From: Halarcobacter bivalviorum
Lineage (GTDB): Bacteria > Campylobacterota > Campylobacteria > Campylobacterales > Arcobacteraceae
Assembly (NCBI RefSeq): GCF_003346815.1
Contig: NZ_CP031217.1
Coordinates: 1,426,001-1,490,000, forward strand
Length of the DNA: 64,000 bases
Direction of reading: 5' to 3'
Below, one piece after another: positions 33,268 to 40,503 of the stretch. The notes beneath the pieces are model-generated. The model ran no database searches, was not told where the DNA came from, and saw nothing but the letters and a program-made list of their open reading frames with translations. Each line of letters opens with the position of its first letter. Positions within the stretch are counted from its first letter, which is position 1. The position numbers and the translations under genes are program-made.

Positions 33268-33681
33268 ATGAAAGTAGTAACAGGTGTAGTTGGAAACGAC
33301 ATCCACGTTGTAGCAAACAGACTTATAGAACTTTCACTGCAAGCAAGAGGCTTTGAGGTATTTAACTTAGGTGTTAATACTTACTTAGAAGAGTTTGTTG
33401 ATGCAGTGATTGAAACAAATGCTGACATTCTTTTAATCTCTTCATTAAATGGAGAAGCAGAAGGTTGGTGTAGAGAAGTGAAAATTTTAAAAGCAAAATA
33501 CGGAAATCTTCTTGATAATGTAGTTTTTATGATAGGTGGAAACTTAGTTGTAGGAACAGGAAGTGCAGAAGATATTGTTCCAAGATTTAAAAATTATGGA
33601 TTTGACTTAGTATTTCATCAGGTTGATTTAAATACAGGCTTAGATGAATTAGAAAAATTCATGAAGGAAAGAGATAAATGA
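33268..33681 (+). CDS. glmS: glutamate mutase small subunit (B12-binding)
   Basis: 137 aa, cobalamin-binding flavodoxin-like fold. The base-off/His-on motif is present with D11 and H13 in GNDIHVVANR, but the family Gly three residues after His is Ala. SSLNGEAEG and VFMIGGNLVVGTG are the other corrin-binding loops. With GlmE it converts L-glutamate to (2S,3S)-3-methylaspartate using adenosylcobalamin. It overlaps glmE by 4 bp. Also named mutS in Clostridium. Confidence 0.92.
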   Translation: MKVVTGVVGNDIHVVANRLIELSLQARGFEVFNLGVNTYLEEFVDAVIETNADILLISSLNGEAEGWCREVKILKAKYGNLLDNVVFMIGGNLVVGTGSAEDIVPRFKNYGFDLVFHQVDLNTGLDELEKFMKERDK

Positions 33682-35042
33682 GTTTATTACAAGAAGAAAG
33701 AAATATCATCTTAAACAATGAATATGTTGATAATTTTGATTTCGCTGAAGTTGAAGAGTTTGTAAAAAATGCTTCAAAAGATCTTTTTATCTCTTATAAT
33801 TTTAAAACAAAAGATAAAATGCTGGTTCAACCAAGAGGTGGTTTCCCAACATACGATAAAATGTTTGCTCTTTATGAGTTCTTTGATAAAGCAAATGTAG
33901 ATGTTTTACCTTGTACTATTGACTCAAATACAAGACTTAATGATTATGCAACTGCAAAAAAGATGTTAAGACTTAGTGAAGAGAACGAAGTTGATATGTT
34001 AAATGGTTATCCTTTAATTAACCATGGATATAGAACATCAAGAAAAATGATGACACATTTTAATAAACCTATTTCATTAAGACATGGTACTCCTGATGCA
34101 AGACTACTTATTGAAACAGCAATTGCTTCTGGTATCTTTGAAATTGAAGGTGGACCAATTACATATTTACTACCTTATTCTAAAAACTTTCCTTTAGATA
34201 AAGCTTTCCTTTACTGGAAGTATGTAGAGAGAGTTTGTGCTGAATACTCAAAACTAAATGAACCAATCAATAGAGAATCATTTGGTCCACTAACAGCAAC
34301 ACTTGTTCCTCCTTGTATTACTATTGTAATCCAACTTTTAGAGATGTTATTATCACTTGAAGAAGGTGTTAAATCATTCTCTGTATCATTTTCTCAAACT
34401 GGTTCAATGAATCAAGATATTGTAATGGGAGCAGTACTTAGAAAATTAGCAAAACACTATTCAGAAGAGATTGGTGTTACTGATGCTGATATTCACTTAG
34501 TTTATCACCAATGGATGGGTGCATTCCCTATGGATCAAAACTATGCTTCTCAACTTATAAATATGAGTACAGTAATTGCTGCTATGGTTGGTGCAAATAA
34601 AATTATTACAAAAACAAAACAAGAAGCTTCTGGAATTCCTACAAAAGAGGCAAATGCAGAAACAGTTGCAAATACACAATATACTCTTAGAATTTTAAAT
34701 GGATTACCAAATATTGTTGATAAAGAAGAAGAGGAAATTTTAACAGCTGAAGTTATGGCTATTATGGAAGCTGTATTTAATGACCCCGCTGATACTCTTT
34801 GGAGAAAAGTATTTAACTCAATTAAAAATGGAACAATTGATGTACCTTTCTCTCCTCATATTATAAATAACAATGAGATGATTACAGTAAGAGATAGAAA
34901 TAAGAATATTAGAATCATAAAAAGAGGGAAAGTTCCAATTCCAGATAGATGTTTTGAATATGAAAAAAATCAATGTGATTTAAATAAAGATACAACATCT
35001 ATTGTAAATGATATTATCCATGATATAGGAATTATGCAATGA
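33678..35042 (+). CDS. glmE: glutamate mutase catalytic subunit
   Basis: 454 aa, slightly shorter than the 483-aa Clostridium protein. TIM-barrel signatures: RGGFPTYDKMFAL near 52, DSNTRLNDYATAKK near 95, NGYPLINHGYRTSR near 118, LRHGTPDARLL near 142 (Arg for substrate carboxylate), INRESFGPLTATLVPP near 200. It is the radical-carrying subunit. Translationally coupled to glmS and glmL by 4-bp overlaps. No methylaspartate ammonia-lyase or mesaconase follows. Confidence 0.93.
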   Translation: MSLLQEERNIILNNEYVDNFDFAEVEEFVKNASKDLFISYNFKTKDKMLVQPRGGFPTYDKMFALYEFFDKANVDVLPCTIDSNTRLNDYATAKKMLRLSEENEVDMLNGYPLINHGYRTSRKMMTHFNKPISLRHGTPDARLLIETAIASGIFEIEGGPITYLLPYSKNFPLDKAFLYWKYVERVCAEYSKLNEPINRESFGPLTATLVPPCITIVIQLLEMLLSLEEGVKSFSVSFSQTGSMNQDIVMGAVLRKLAKHYSEEIGVTDADIHLVYHQWMGAFPMDQNYASQLINMSTVIAAMVGANKIITKTKQEASGIPTKEANAETVANTQYTLRILNGLPNIVDKEEEEILTAEVMAIMEAVFNDPADTLWRKVFNSIKNGTIDVPFSPHIINNNEMITVRDRNKNIRIIKRGKVPIPDRCFEYEKNQCDLNKDTTSIVNDIIHDIGIMQ

Positions 35043-36229
35043 GTAAATTAGAAAACAAACTATTAATTGATGTAGGAAGTACATATTTTAAATTATGTAC
35101 AAAAGATAGTGTACAACAACACTTTAGAGATTTTAACAAAGATATTTATGATGATTTAACTTATAAATGTGGTGAAATTATCAAAAACTATGAAAAAGAA
35201 AATATTCATATTTGTTCATCAGCAAATGGAGGATTAAGTACTCTTATTATTGGTATTTCTAACTCTTTTTCTTTAAAATATGCAACAAATATCGCTTTTA
35301 ATTCTGGTATTAATATTATTGATACAGTCTTATACAAAGATATTGAGACAACTTCTATTCCAAGTGATTTAATTGATGTTGTAATAGTTGTAGGAGGAAT
35401 TGACTCTGTTTCAAATATCTTTGATGAGAAACTATTTAAATTTTTAAAAGAGTTAAACTACTCAAATATTGTTTATGTAGGAAGTAAAAAAGATGCTCCT
35501 TATTTACAAAAAAATATTGAAAACTTAGTTATCTTACCAAATATAATCAATGATAAACTTCATGTGGAAGAAGAGAATCTAAAAGAGTATTTAACAAATC
35601 TTTATCAAGCTGATATTATGGGGAAAGAAGATATTAAACACCTGTATGATATTACCTCAAATCAAATATTTTCAACTCCATATATAGTAAATAAAACTCT
35701 ACCTATGATTGACTCAAAATTTAAAGTTGCAGATCCATATATCTTAATTGATATCGGTGGAGCAACTACAGATATTCACTACTCAAAAGATTTAGTTGAT
35801 GAGAATATGGTAACCCAAAATGAGTATGATAGACTTGTATTTAAAAAACTTGGTGTTTATAAATCAAAAGAGTCTTTAATCTTTGCTGCAAAAAACAATG
35901 AGTTTGTATATGAACTATTAGCTCACTTAAAAGTTACAGAAAATATTTTTGATGAATCAAGTGAAAAATCAACAAGAGTTTTAATGCAACTTGCTATCTT
36001 CTTAGTACTTTGTAAAGTATCAGCATATAGACAAGCCTATGTAAATTTAAAACTTCTTGCACTTAACTCAGTAGTTTTTACTGGTGGTATAACAAAAGTA
36101 TTAAAACAAGAAGAAATAGAAGATATAGTAACATTCTTCTATAAAAAAATATTAAATTCAAGCCATAATCCTACAATTGTAATGGATAATAATTATGATG
36201 TATGGACACTTGGAATGTTAGAAAAATAA
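35039..36229 (+). CDS. glmL: GlmL/MutL glutamate mutase accessory ATPase
   Basis: 396 aa ASKHA-fold protein. Phosphate loops IDVGSTYFKLC (about 10-20) and ILIDIGGATTDIHYSK (about 232-247), VFTGGITKVL near 345. MutL proteins accompany B12 mutases and are thought to protect or reactivate them. The standard gene order S-L-E is changed here to S-E-L. It ends 13 bp before the ligase gene, which has its own ribosome site (AAAAAGGAG). Confidence 0.88.
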   Translation: MSKLENKLLIDVGSTYFKLCTKDSVQQHFRDFNKDIYDDLTYKCGEIIKNYEKENIHICSSANGGLSTLIIGISNSFSLKYATNIAFNSGINIIDTVLYKDIETTSIPSDLIDVVIVVGGIDSVSNIFDEKLFKFLKELNYSNIVYVGSKKDAPYLQKNIENLVILPNIINDKLHVEEENLKEYLTNLYQADIMGKEDIKHLYDITSNQIFSTPYIVNKTLPMIDSKFKVADPYILIDIGGATTDIHYSKDLVDENMVTQNEYDRLVFKKLGVYKSKESLIFAAKNNEFVYELLAHLKVTENIFDESSEKSTRVLMQLAIFLVLCKVSAYRQAYVNLKLLALNSVVFTGGITKVLKQEEIEDIVTFFYKKILNSSHNPTIVMDNNYDVWTLGMLEK

Positions 36230-36242
36230 AAAAGGAGCTACT

Positions 36243-37817
36243 ATGTCTATTAACTGTATTAGAACACTTATTGAAGATGCAAATGTTTCTCATCCAGAAA
36301 AAATTGCAATAAAGTTCAATGAAAAAGAGATAAATTATAAAGACCTACTAAAAAAAGTTAATCAAATAGCCTTTTACCTTAGTGAACTTAATTTACCAAA
36401 AGGTAGTAGAATTGGTATCTACTCAACAAAAAGTATAGAACAAGTAATTGCTATTTTAGGTATTTTATCAACGGATTATGTATTAGTTCCTCTTACAAGA
36501 CTACTTAAACCAGAGCAAGTAGAGTATATAATTAAAGATTGTGATATTAAATGTATTATTACAGATAGATTAAAACTAGAATCAATTGAAGAGATTAATT
36601 TTGATGGACAAATTATTTCTTATGAAACTACACATAAAGATATTGCTTCATTTGAAGAGATTTTTAAATATTATAATAAACCTTACTCTTGTACAATAAA
36701 TGGACATGATAATGCTGTAATTACATATTCATTTGGATTAACAGGAACACCTAAAGGTATTGTAATTTCACATAGAAATCTTATTGATTCAGCAAGGGTA
36801 GTATCTTCATATTTAGATTTAAAAGAAGATGATGTTATCTCAGGGACACTTATTTTTAATCTTGATTATGGATTAAATCAAATTTTTTGTTCTTTATATA
36901 AAAGAGCAACTTTAGCTTTACATAGATTTATTCTTGCTGGTGATTTCTTTAACCATTTAATAAATGATGAAGTTACAGTAGTACCTTTAATGCCTATTAA
37001 TATCTCTTCAATGTTTGATGAAGATGAACACAAACTTCCTAGTGCTGACCTTTTAGCAAAGGTTAGAGTTCTTACTTCTTCAGGTGGTAATGTAACTCAT
37101 AAAATGTTAAATGATCTAGATAAGTACTTCCCTGATGCAAAATTTTATTCAATGCATGGATTAACAGAAGCTTTTAGGTCTACATATTTAGAACCATCAC
37201 AAATTTGGATAAGACCAGACTCAATTGGTAAGCCTATTCCAGATGTTGAACTTTATGTTCTTAATGAAGAAGGTAAAGAGTGTAAACCAAGAGAAATTGG
37301 TGAATTAATTCATAGAGGTGGATATATCTATAAAGGATATTGGAATGCTCCTGTTGAAACAAGTGAGCGATTTAAATCTATTCAAATCTTGAAAGATGTA
37401 ATTAACCTAGAGGGACAACTAACAGATGAAATAGTTGTAGCAACAGGGGATTATGTTTATAAAGATGAAGAGGGTTACTTCTATTTTGTTTCAAGACATG
37501 ATGATATGATCAAAACAAGAGGTTTTAGAGTAAGTCCTTTTGAGATTGAATCTGTAGTAGCTAAGAACTTTCCTATGGTTGAACAATGTGCTATTTTCTC
37601 AATTGCAAATGAAGAGATTGAAGAAGAGATTGTAATGGTTTATAGTGCAAGAAGTGAAATAGCTTCAAAAGAGATTGTTTTTGAGTTAAAAAAACATTTA
37701 GCTTCATATATGATTCCAAATAAAATAATTTATAAAAAATCTTTACCTTTAGTTCCTAGTGATAAAAGTAAAATAAACAAAGAAGAGCTTAAACAAGAGC
37801 TTTTAAAAGATAACTAA
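36243..37817 (+). CDS. AMP-forming acyl/aminoacyl ligase of the glutamate mutase operon
   Basis: 524 aa ANL-family enzyme. P-loop-like TYSFGLTGTPKG (161-172, Lys171 kept, usual first Ser-Gly changed to Phe-Gly), A5 motif HGLTEAFRSTYLEP (305-318), hinge segment ATGDYVYKDEEGYFYF (400-415) with Asp403, SRHDDMIKTRGFRVSPFE, and a C-terminal catalytic Lys in PSDKSKINKEEL (Lys510). The A5 segment resembles ligases reported with exosortase-A systems, from memory. It should adenylate a carboxylate; position suggests 3-methylaspartate or a derivative. No carrier protein is encoded nearby, so CoA or direct transfer are both open. Confidence 0.85.
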   Translation: MSINCIRTLIEDANVSHPEKIAIKFNEKEINYKDLLKKVNQIAFYLSELNLPKGSRIGIYSTKSIEQVIAILGILSTDYVLVPLTRLLKPEQVEYIIKDCDIKCIITDRLKLESIEEINFDGQIISYETTHKDIASFEEIFKYYNKPYSCTINGHDNAVITYSFGLTGTPKGIVISHRNLIDSARVVSSYLDLKEDDVISGTLIFNLDYGLNQIFCSLYKRATLALHRFILAGDFFNHLINDEVTVVPLMPINISSMFDEDEHKLPSADLLAKVRVLTSSGGNVTHKMLNDLDKYFPDAKFYSMHGLTEAFRSTYLEPSQIWIRPDSIGKPIPDVELYVLNEEGKECKPREIGELIHRGGYIYKGYWNAPVETSERFKSIQILKDVINLEGQLTDEIVVATGDYVYKDEEGYFYFVSRHDDMIKTRGFRVSPFEIESVVAKNFPMVEQCAIFSIANEEIEEEIVMVYSARSEIASKEIVFELKKHLASYMIPNKIIYKKSLPLVPSDKSKINKEELKQELLKDN

Positions 37818-37839
37818 TATAGTTTAACTATATTAGTTA
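37811..37839 (+). terminator. terminator hairpin of the glutamate mutase operon
   Basis: TAACTAATATAG (37811-37822) and CTATATTAGTTA (37828-37839) are perfectly complementary with a 5-base loop; the stop codon of the ligase gene lies in the first arm, and a pyrimidine-rich tail follows. Confidence 0.65.
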
Positions 37840-37935
37840 TTACTCCTCTATTTTCTCCACAATTTCTACACAATGAGTTCATAAAATTAGCGATAAAAAT
37901 AAGGATTTTAATTATCAAACTTAAAGTTAGTTTAT

Positions 37936-37953
37936 CTTTGATATAAATCAAAG
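37936..37953. promoter_or_regulatory. FNR-type operator before cytochrome c gene
   Basis: CTTTGAT-ATAA-ATCAAAG is a perfect inverted repeat containing the full FNR/CRP-family consensus TTGATnnnnATCAA. Its centre (37944.5) is about 40 bases before a likely start downstream of TTAAAAT near 37974, an activating class II position. The binding protein in this organism may be any FNR-like regulator. Confidence 0.7.
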
Positions 37954-38010
37954 CAAAATTAAGTTTATTAGGTTAAAATTCTAAGAATTAATTAAAAAAA
38001 AGGATTTCAA

Positions 38011-38286
38011 ATGAAAAAAGTTTTACTTTTAACTTCTGTTCTTGCATGTGTAGCATTCGCTAACCCATATGCTAAATGTGTTGCTTGTCACGGTGCAAAT
38101 GGAGAAAAAGTTGCTTTAGGTAAGTCTAAAGTTATCAAAGATATGACTAAGGCTGAATTCATTGCTGCAATGAAAGGTTACCAAGATGATTCTTATGGAG
38201 GACCTATGAAAGGTTTAATGAAAGCTCAAGTAGCTGGTCTTTCTGAAGCTGATATTGAAGCAATTGCTAATCAAATTGCTAAATAA
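38011..38286 (+). CDS. class I cytochrome c (c553-like)
   Basis: 91 aa. Signal peptide to about residue 18 (LACVAFA), then the haem motif CVACHG. The axial Met is most likely in GGPMKGLMK. The mature protein, about 73 residues, is a soluble periplasmic electron carrier. It has its own promoter with a perfect FNR-type site and a strong terminator, so it is a single-gene unit. It is clearly a paralogue of the cytochrome at 53873. Confidence 0.9.
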   Translation: MKKVLLLTSVLACVAFANPYAKCVACHGANGEKVALGKSKVIKDMTKAEFIAAMKGYQDDSYGGPMKGLMKAQVAGLSEADIEAIANQIAK

Positions 38287-38289
38287 TTA

Positions 38290-38313
38290 AAACTAGGAAT
38301 TTTCCTAGTTTTT
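38290..38313. terminator. bidirectional terminator after cytochrome c
   Basis: Arms AAACTAGGAA (38290-38299) and TTCCTAGTTT (38302-38311) with T residues following. It lies between the convergent stops of the cytochrome gene and the diguanylate cyclase. Confidence 0.75.
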
Positions 38314-39166
38314 AAACTAACACAATAGAATCTCTTCCCTGCTCTTTTGCTTTATATACTGCATTATCAGCTTTTTTAAGTAATTCTTCTTTTGTTTTAC
38401 AATCTTTAAAAAAAGAGACACCCATACTAACAGTTAAAGTAATATCTTGTTTAGGATGATAAATTTTTTGATTTTTTATCTCTTCTTTTAATTCCAATAA
38501 TTTTGGTTTAAGTTCATATTGAGGAAGAAAACAAAGAATTAAAAACTCTTCACCTCCATATCTATAGACTTCCCCATTTAAAAAATTTGAATACTCTTGT
38601 AGCTTTTTTGCTAAATATACTAAAGCTTTATCTCCAGTATCATGTCCAAAATTATCATTGATTCCTTTAAATCTATCTGCATCAATAAAAACAGCGGTTA
38701 AAAGGTCTTTATTATTTTGGTGTATAAACATAGCTAAATCATTTTCCATTTTACGTCTATTATAAACTCCTGTTAAATGATCCCTATTCATACTATCTTC
38801 TAATAATGCTCTTTCTCTAAGAAGCTCTTGAATTAAACTATCTTTATAGTTTTCATCTAAATTAGAATTTTTTTGTTCAATAATTCTTCCTAAGTGAAAC
38901 TCAAAAAGATCTTTTTTAAAAGAGTAGTCAACCTTAATACACTCAATAATCATTTGAGGTTTTTCTTCTCCCAAACCATTAGTTATTTTAATTTTATCAA
39001 TCTGTTTTATACTATATTTTATTTTATCATTTATAATTTTGGGTTCAAGTAATTCTCGCTTCCAATAAGAGGAAGTACTCTTTTCTAGAATTTTTAATTT
39101 TTTTAATTGAATATCATTAAATAGTTCTTTACTTACAGAAATTTTATACATTAGATATCTTATCAA
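38312..39166 (-). CDS. GGDEF diguanylate cyclase
   Basis: 284 aa, soluble. The N-terminal 120 residues are of unknown fold. GGDEF domain from about 122: DHLTGVYNRRK, VFIDADRFKGINDNFGH, and the active signature GGEEF at 204-208. The I-site position is FLNG instead of RxxD, so product inhibition through that site is unlikely, unlike the cyclase at 585. It should make cyclic di-GMP. Transcribed alone, convergent with the cytochrome gene. Confidence 0.9.
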   Translation of the reverse strand: MIRYLMYKISVSKELFNDIQLKKLKILEKSTSSYWKRELLEPKIINDKIKYSIKQIDKIKITNGLGEEKPQMIIECIKVDYSFKKDLFEFHLGRIIEQKNSNLDENYKDSLIQELLRERALLEDSMNRDHLTGVYNRRKMENDLAMFIHQNNKDLLTAVFIDADRFKGINDNFGHDTGDKALVYLAKKLQEYSNFLNGEVYRYGGEEFLILCFLPQYELKPKLLELKEEIKNQKIYHPKQDITLTVSMGVSFFKDCKTKEELLKKADNAVYKAKEQGRDSIVLV

Positions 39167-39291
39167 GTAAGAACTTAATATAAAGTAGCGTAATTTTTAA
39201 ACTATAAGTAAATATTATAATAAACTAATAATATTTTAAACAAAAAATGAGTATATTTTCATCATTTTATATCATATTAAAAAGGATTTTT

Positions 39292-40455
39292 ATGACTCTT
39301 AGAGAAAAATTTAACCCTATGTGCTTTTTAGCATCACTAGGTGCTGGTGGACTTTCTGTCTCATTTTTTATGTATTTAATGTTTTTAGTACCGCACAAAG
39401 ATACACCGATGGCAACTTTTAATCATATATTTCCTGAGCTTATAAAAGGAACTTGGCTTTCTTTTATTATTGCTTTAGCTTTATTTGGAATAATATTATT
39501 TTCTTTTTTTCATTTTAAATTACTAATTTGGAATACAAAACAATTTAATCTTTATAAAAAAAGTGAAAACTATAAAACTTTAATAACATCAAATGCAGAA
39601 ATTACTTTAATGACTATTCCTTTAACATATGCAATGACTATAAATGTATGTTTTGTTTTAGGAGCAGTTTTTGTACCAAATCTTTGGTCTATTGTGGAAT
39701 ATATGTTTCCCTTTGCTCTACTTGGATTTGTAATTGCTGGATATTATGCTTTAAAAATTGTTTTTACATATTTTTCAAGACTTTTAGTAACAGGTGACTT
39801 TGATTTTACAAAAAACAATAACCTTTCTCAGATGATTTCAATTTTTGCTTTAGCTATGGTTTCAGTTGGATTTGCAGCACCAGGAGCTATGAGTCATAAT
39901 ATTGTAATAAATGCTCTAGGAATTTTTGGTGCTATCTTTTTTGGTTCTTTTGCTATTTTATTACTAATTATTAAAATAACAATGGGGTTTAAAAATATGT
40001 TTGAACAAGGTATCTCTTTAGAAGCAAGTCCTTCTTTATGGATTATTTTACCAATTCTTACACTTTTAGGAATTATGATGATAAGAGTATCTTTTGGACT
40101 TGACCATAACTTTGATTCAAATATGAGTAAATCTTCTTTATTTACTCTAACTTCTACAATTCTTTCAATTCAAATTATTTTTGGAATATTAGGATATAAA
40201 GTAATGAAGATGAATCGATATTTTGAAACTTATGTAGAAGAAGAGAAAACAAGATCTTCTGTCTCTTTTGCACTTATTTGTCCAGGGGTTGCTTTTTTTG
40301 TTTTTGGAATGTTTTTTATTAACTTTGGACTTACATTTAATGAAGTTATTGCTAAATATTCACTTGCATATTTTCTATTAATGATTCCTTTTATTTTTAT
40401 ACAATATAAAACTATAATTTACTTCTTTAAATTAAAAAGAAAATTCAACTTTTAA
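39292..40455 (+). CDS. polytopic membrane protein, possibly TsoY-like
   Basis: 387 aa, about ten hydrophobic helices. I start it at ATG 39292 (MTLREKF), which has AAAAGGA 5 bases upstream; an upstream in-frame ATG at 39247 has none. The segment FLASLGAGGLSVSFFMYLMF near 10 recalls the TsoY family of (seleno)proteins found in Campylobacterota, from memory and with low certainty. No in-frame TGA or selenocysteine site is needed to read it. Function unknown; the NlpC/P60 gene follows after 48 bp with no terminator between. Confidence 0.7.
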   Translation: MTLREKFNPMCFLASLGAGGLSVSFFMYLMFLVPHKDTPMATFNHIFPELIKGTWLSFIIALALFGIILFSFFHFKLLIWNTKQFNLYKKSENYKTLITSNAEITLMTIPLTYAMTINVCFVLGAVFVPNLWSIVEYMFPFALLGFVIAGYYALKIVFTYFSRLLVTGDFDFTKNNNLSQMISIFALAMVSVGFAAPGAMSHNIVINALGIFGAIFFGSFAILLLIIKITMGFKNMFEQGISLEASPSLWIILPILTLLGIMMIRVSFGLDHNFDSNMSKSSLFTLTSTILSIQIIFGILGYKVMKMNRYFETYVEEEKTRSSVSFALICPGVAFFVFGMFFINFGLTFNEVIAKYSLAYFLLMIPFIFIQYKTIIYFFKLKRKFNF

Positions 40456-40469
40456 AAACTCTACTTATG

Positions 40470-40500
40470 ATACAATCTCCAAAAAATAAGGAGGTTGTAT
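40470..40500 (+). promoter_or_regulatory. hairpin that can mask the Shine-Dalgarno of the NlpC/P60 gene
   Basis: ATACAATCTCC (40470-40480) pairs with GGAGGTTGTAT (40490-40500) over 11 positions, ten Watson-Crick and one G-U, with a 9-base A-rich loop. The second arm contains the whole GGAGG that serves the ATG at 40504. On transcripts reading through from the upstream gene the ribosome site would be hidden. If transcription starts at a TATGAT/TACAAT -10 inside the first arm, the repeat would act only as DNA. Confidence 0.6.
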
Positions 40501-40503
40501 TAA

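Noticed and set aside
33268-35042. Methylaspartate fermentation pathway
   Set aside because: Only the mutase and its accessory protein are present; no methylaspartate ammonia-lyase, mesaconase or citramalate lyase gene lies in the window.
37936-37953. Terminator reading of the inverted repeat
   Set aside because: The arms match the FNR consensus exactly, the loop is only four bases, and a separate hairpin (37811-37839) already ends the upstream operon.
39247-39291. Upstream ATG start of the polytopic membrane protein
   Set aside because: The ATG at 39292 has a proper AAAAGGA site and begins a family-like N-terminus; the upstream one has neither.
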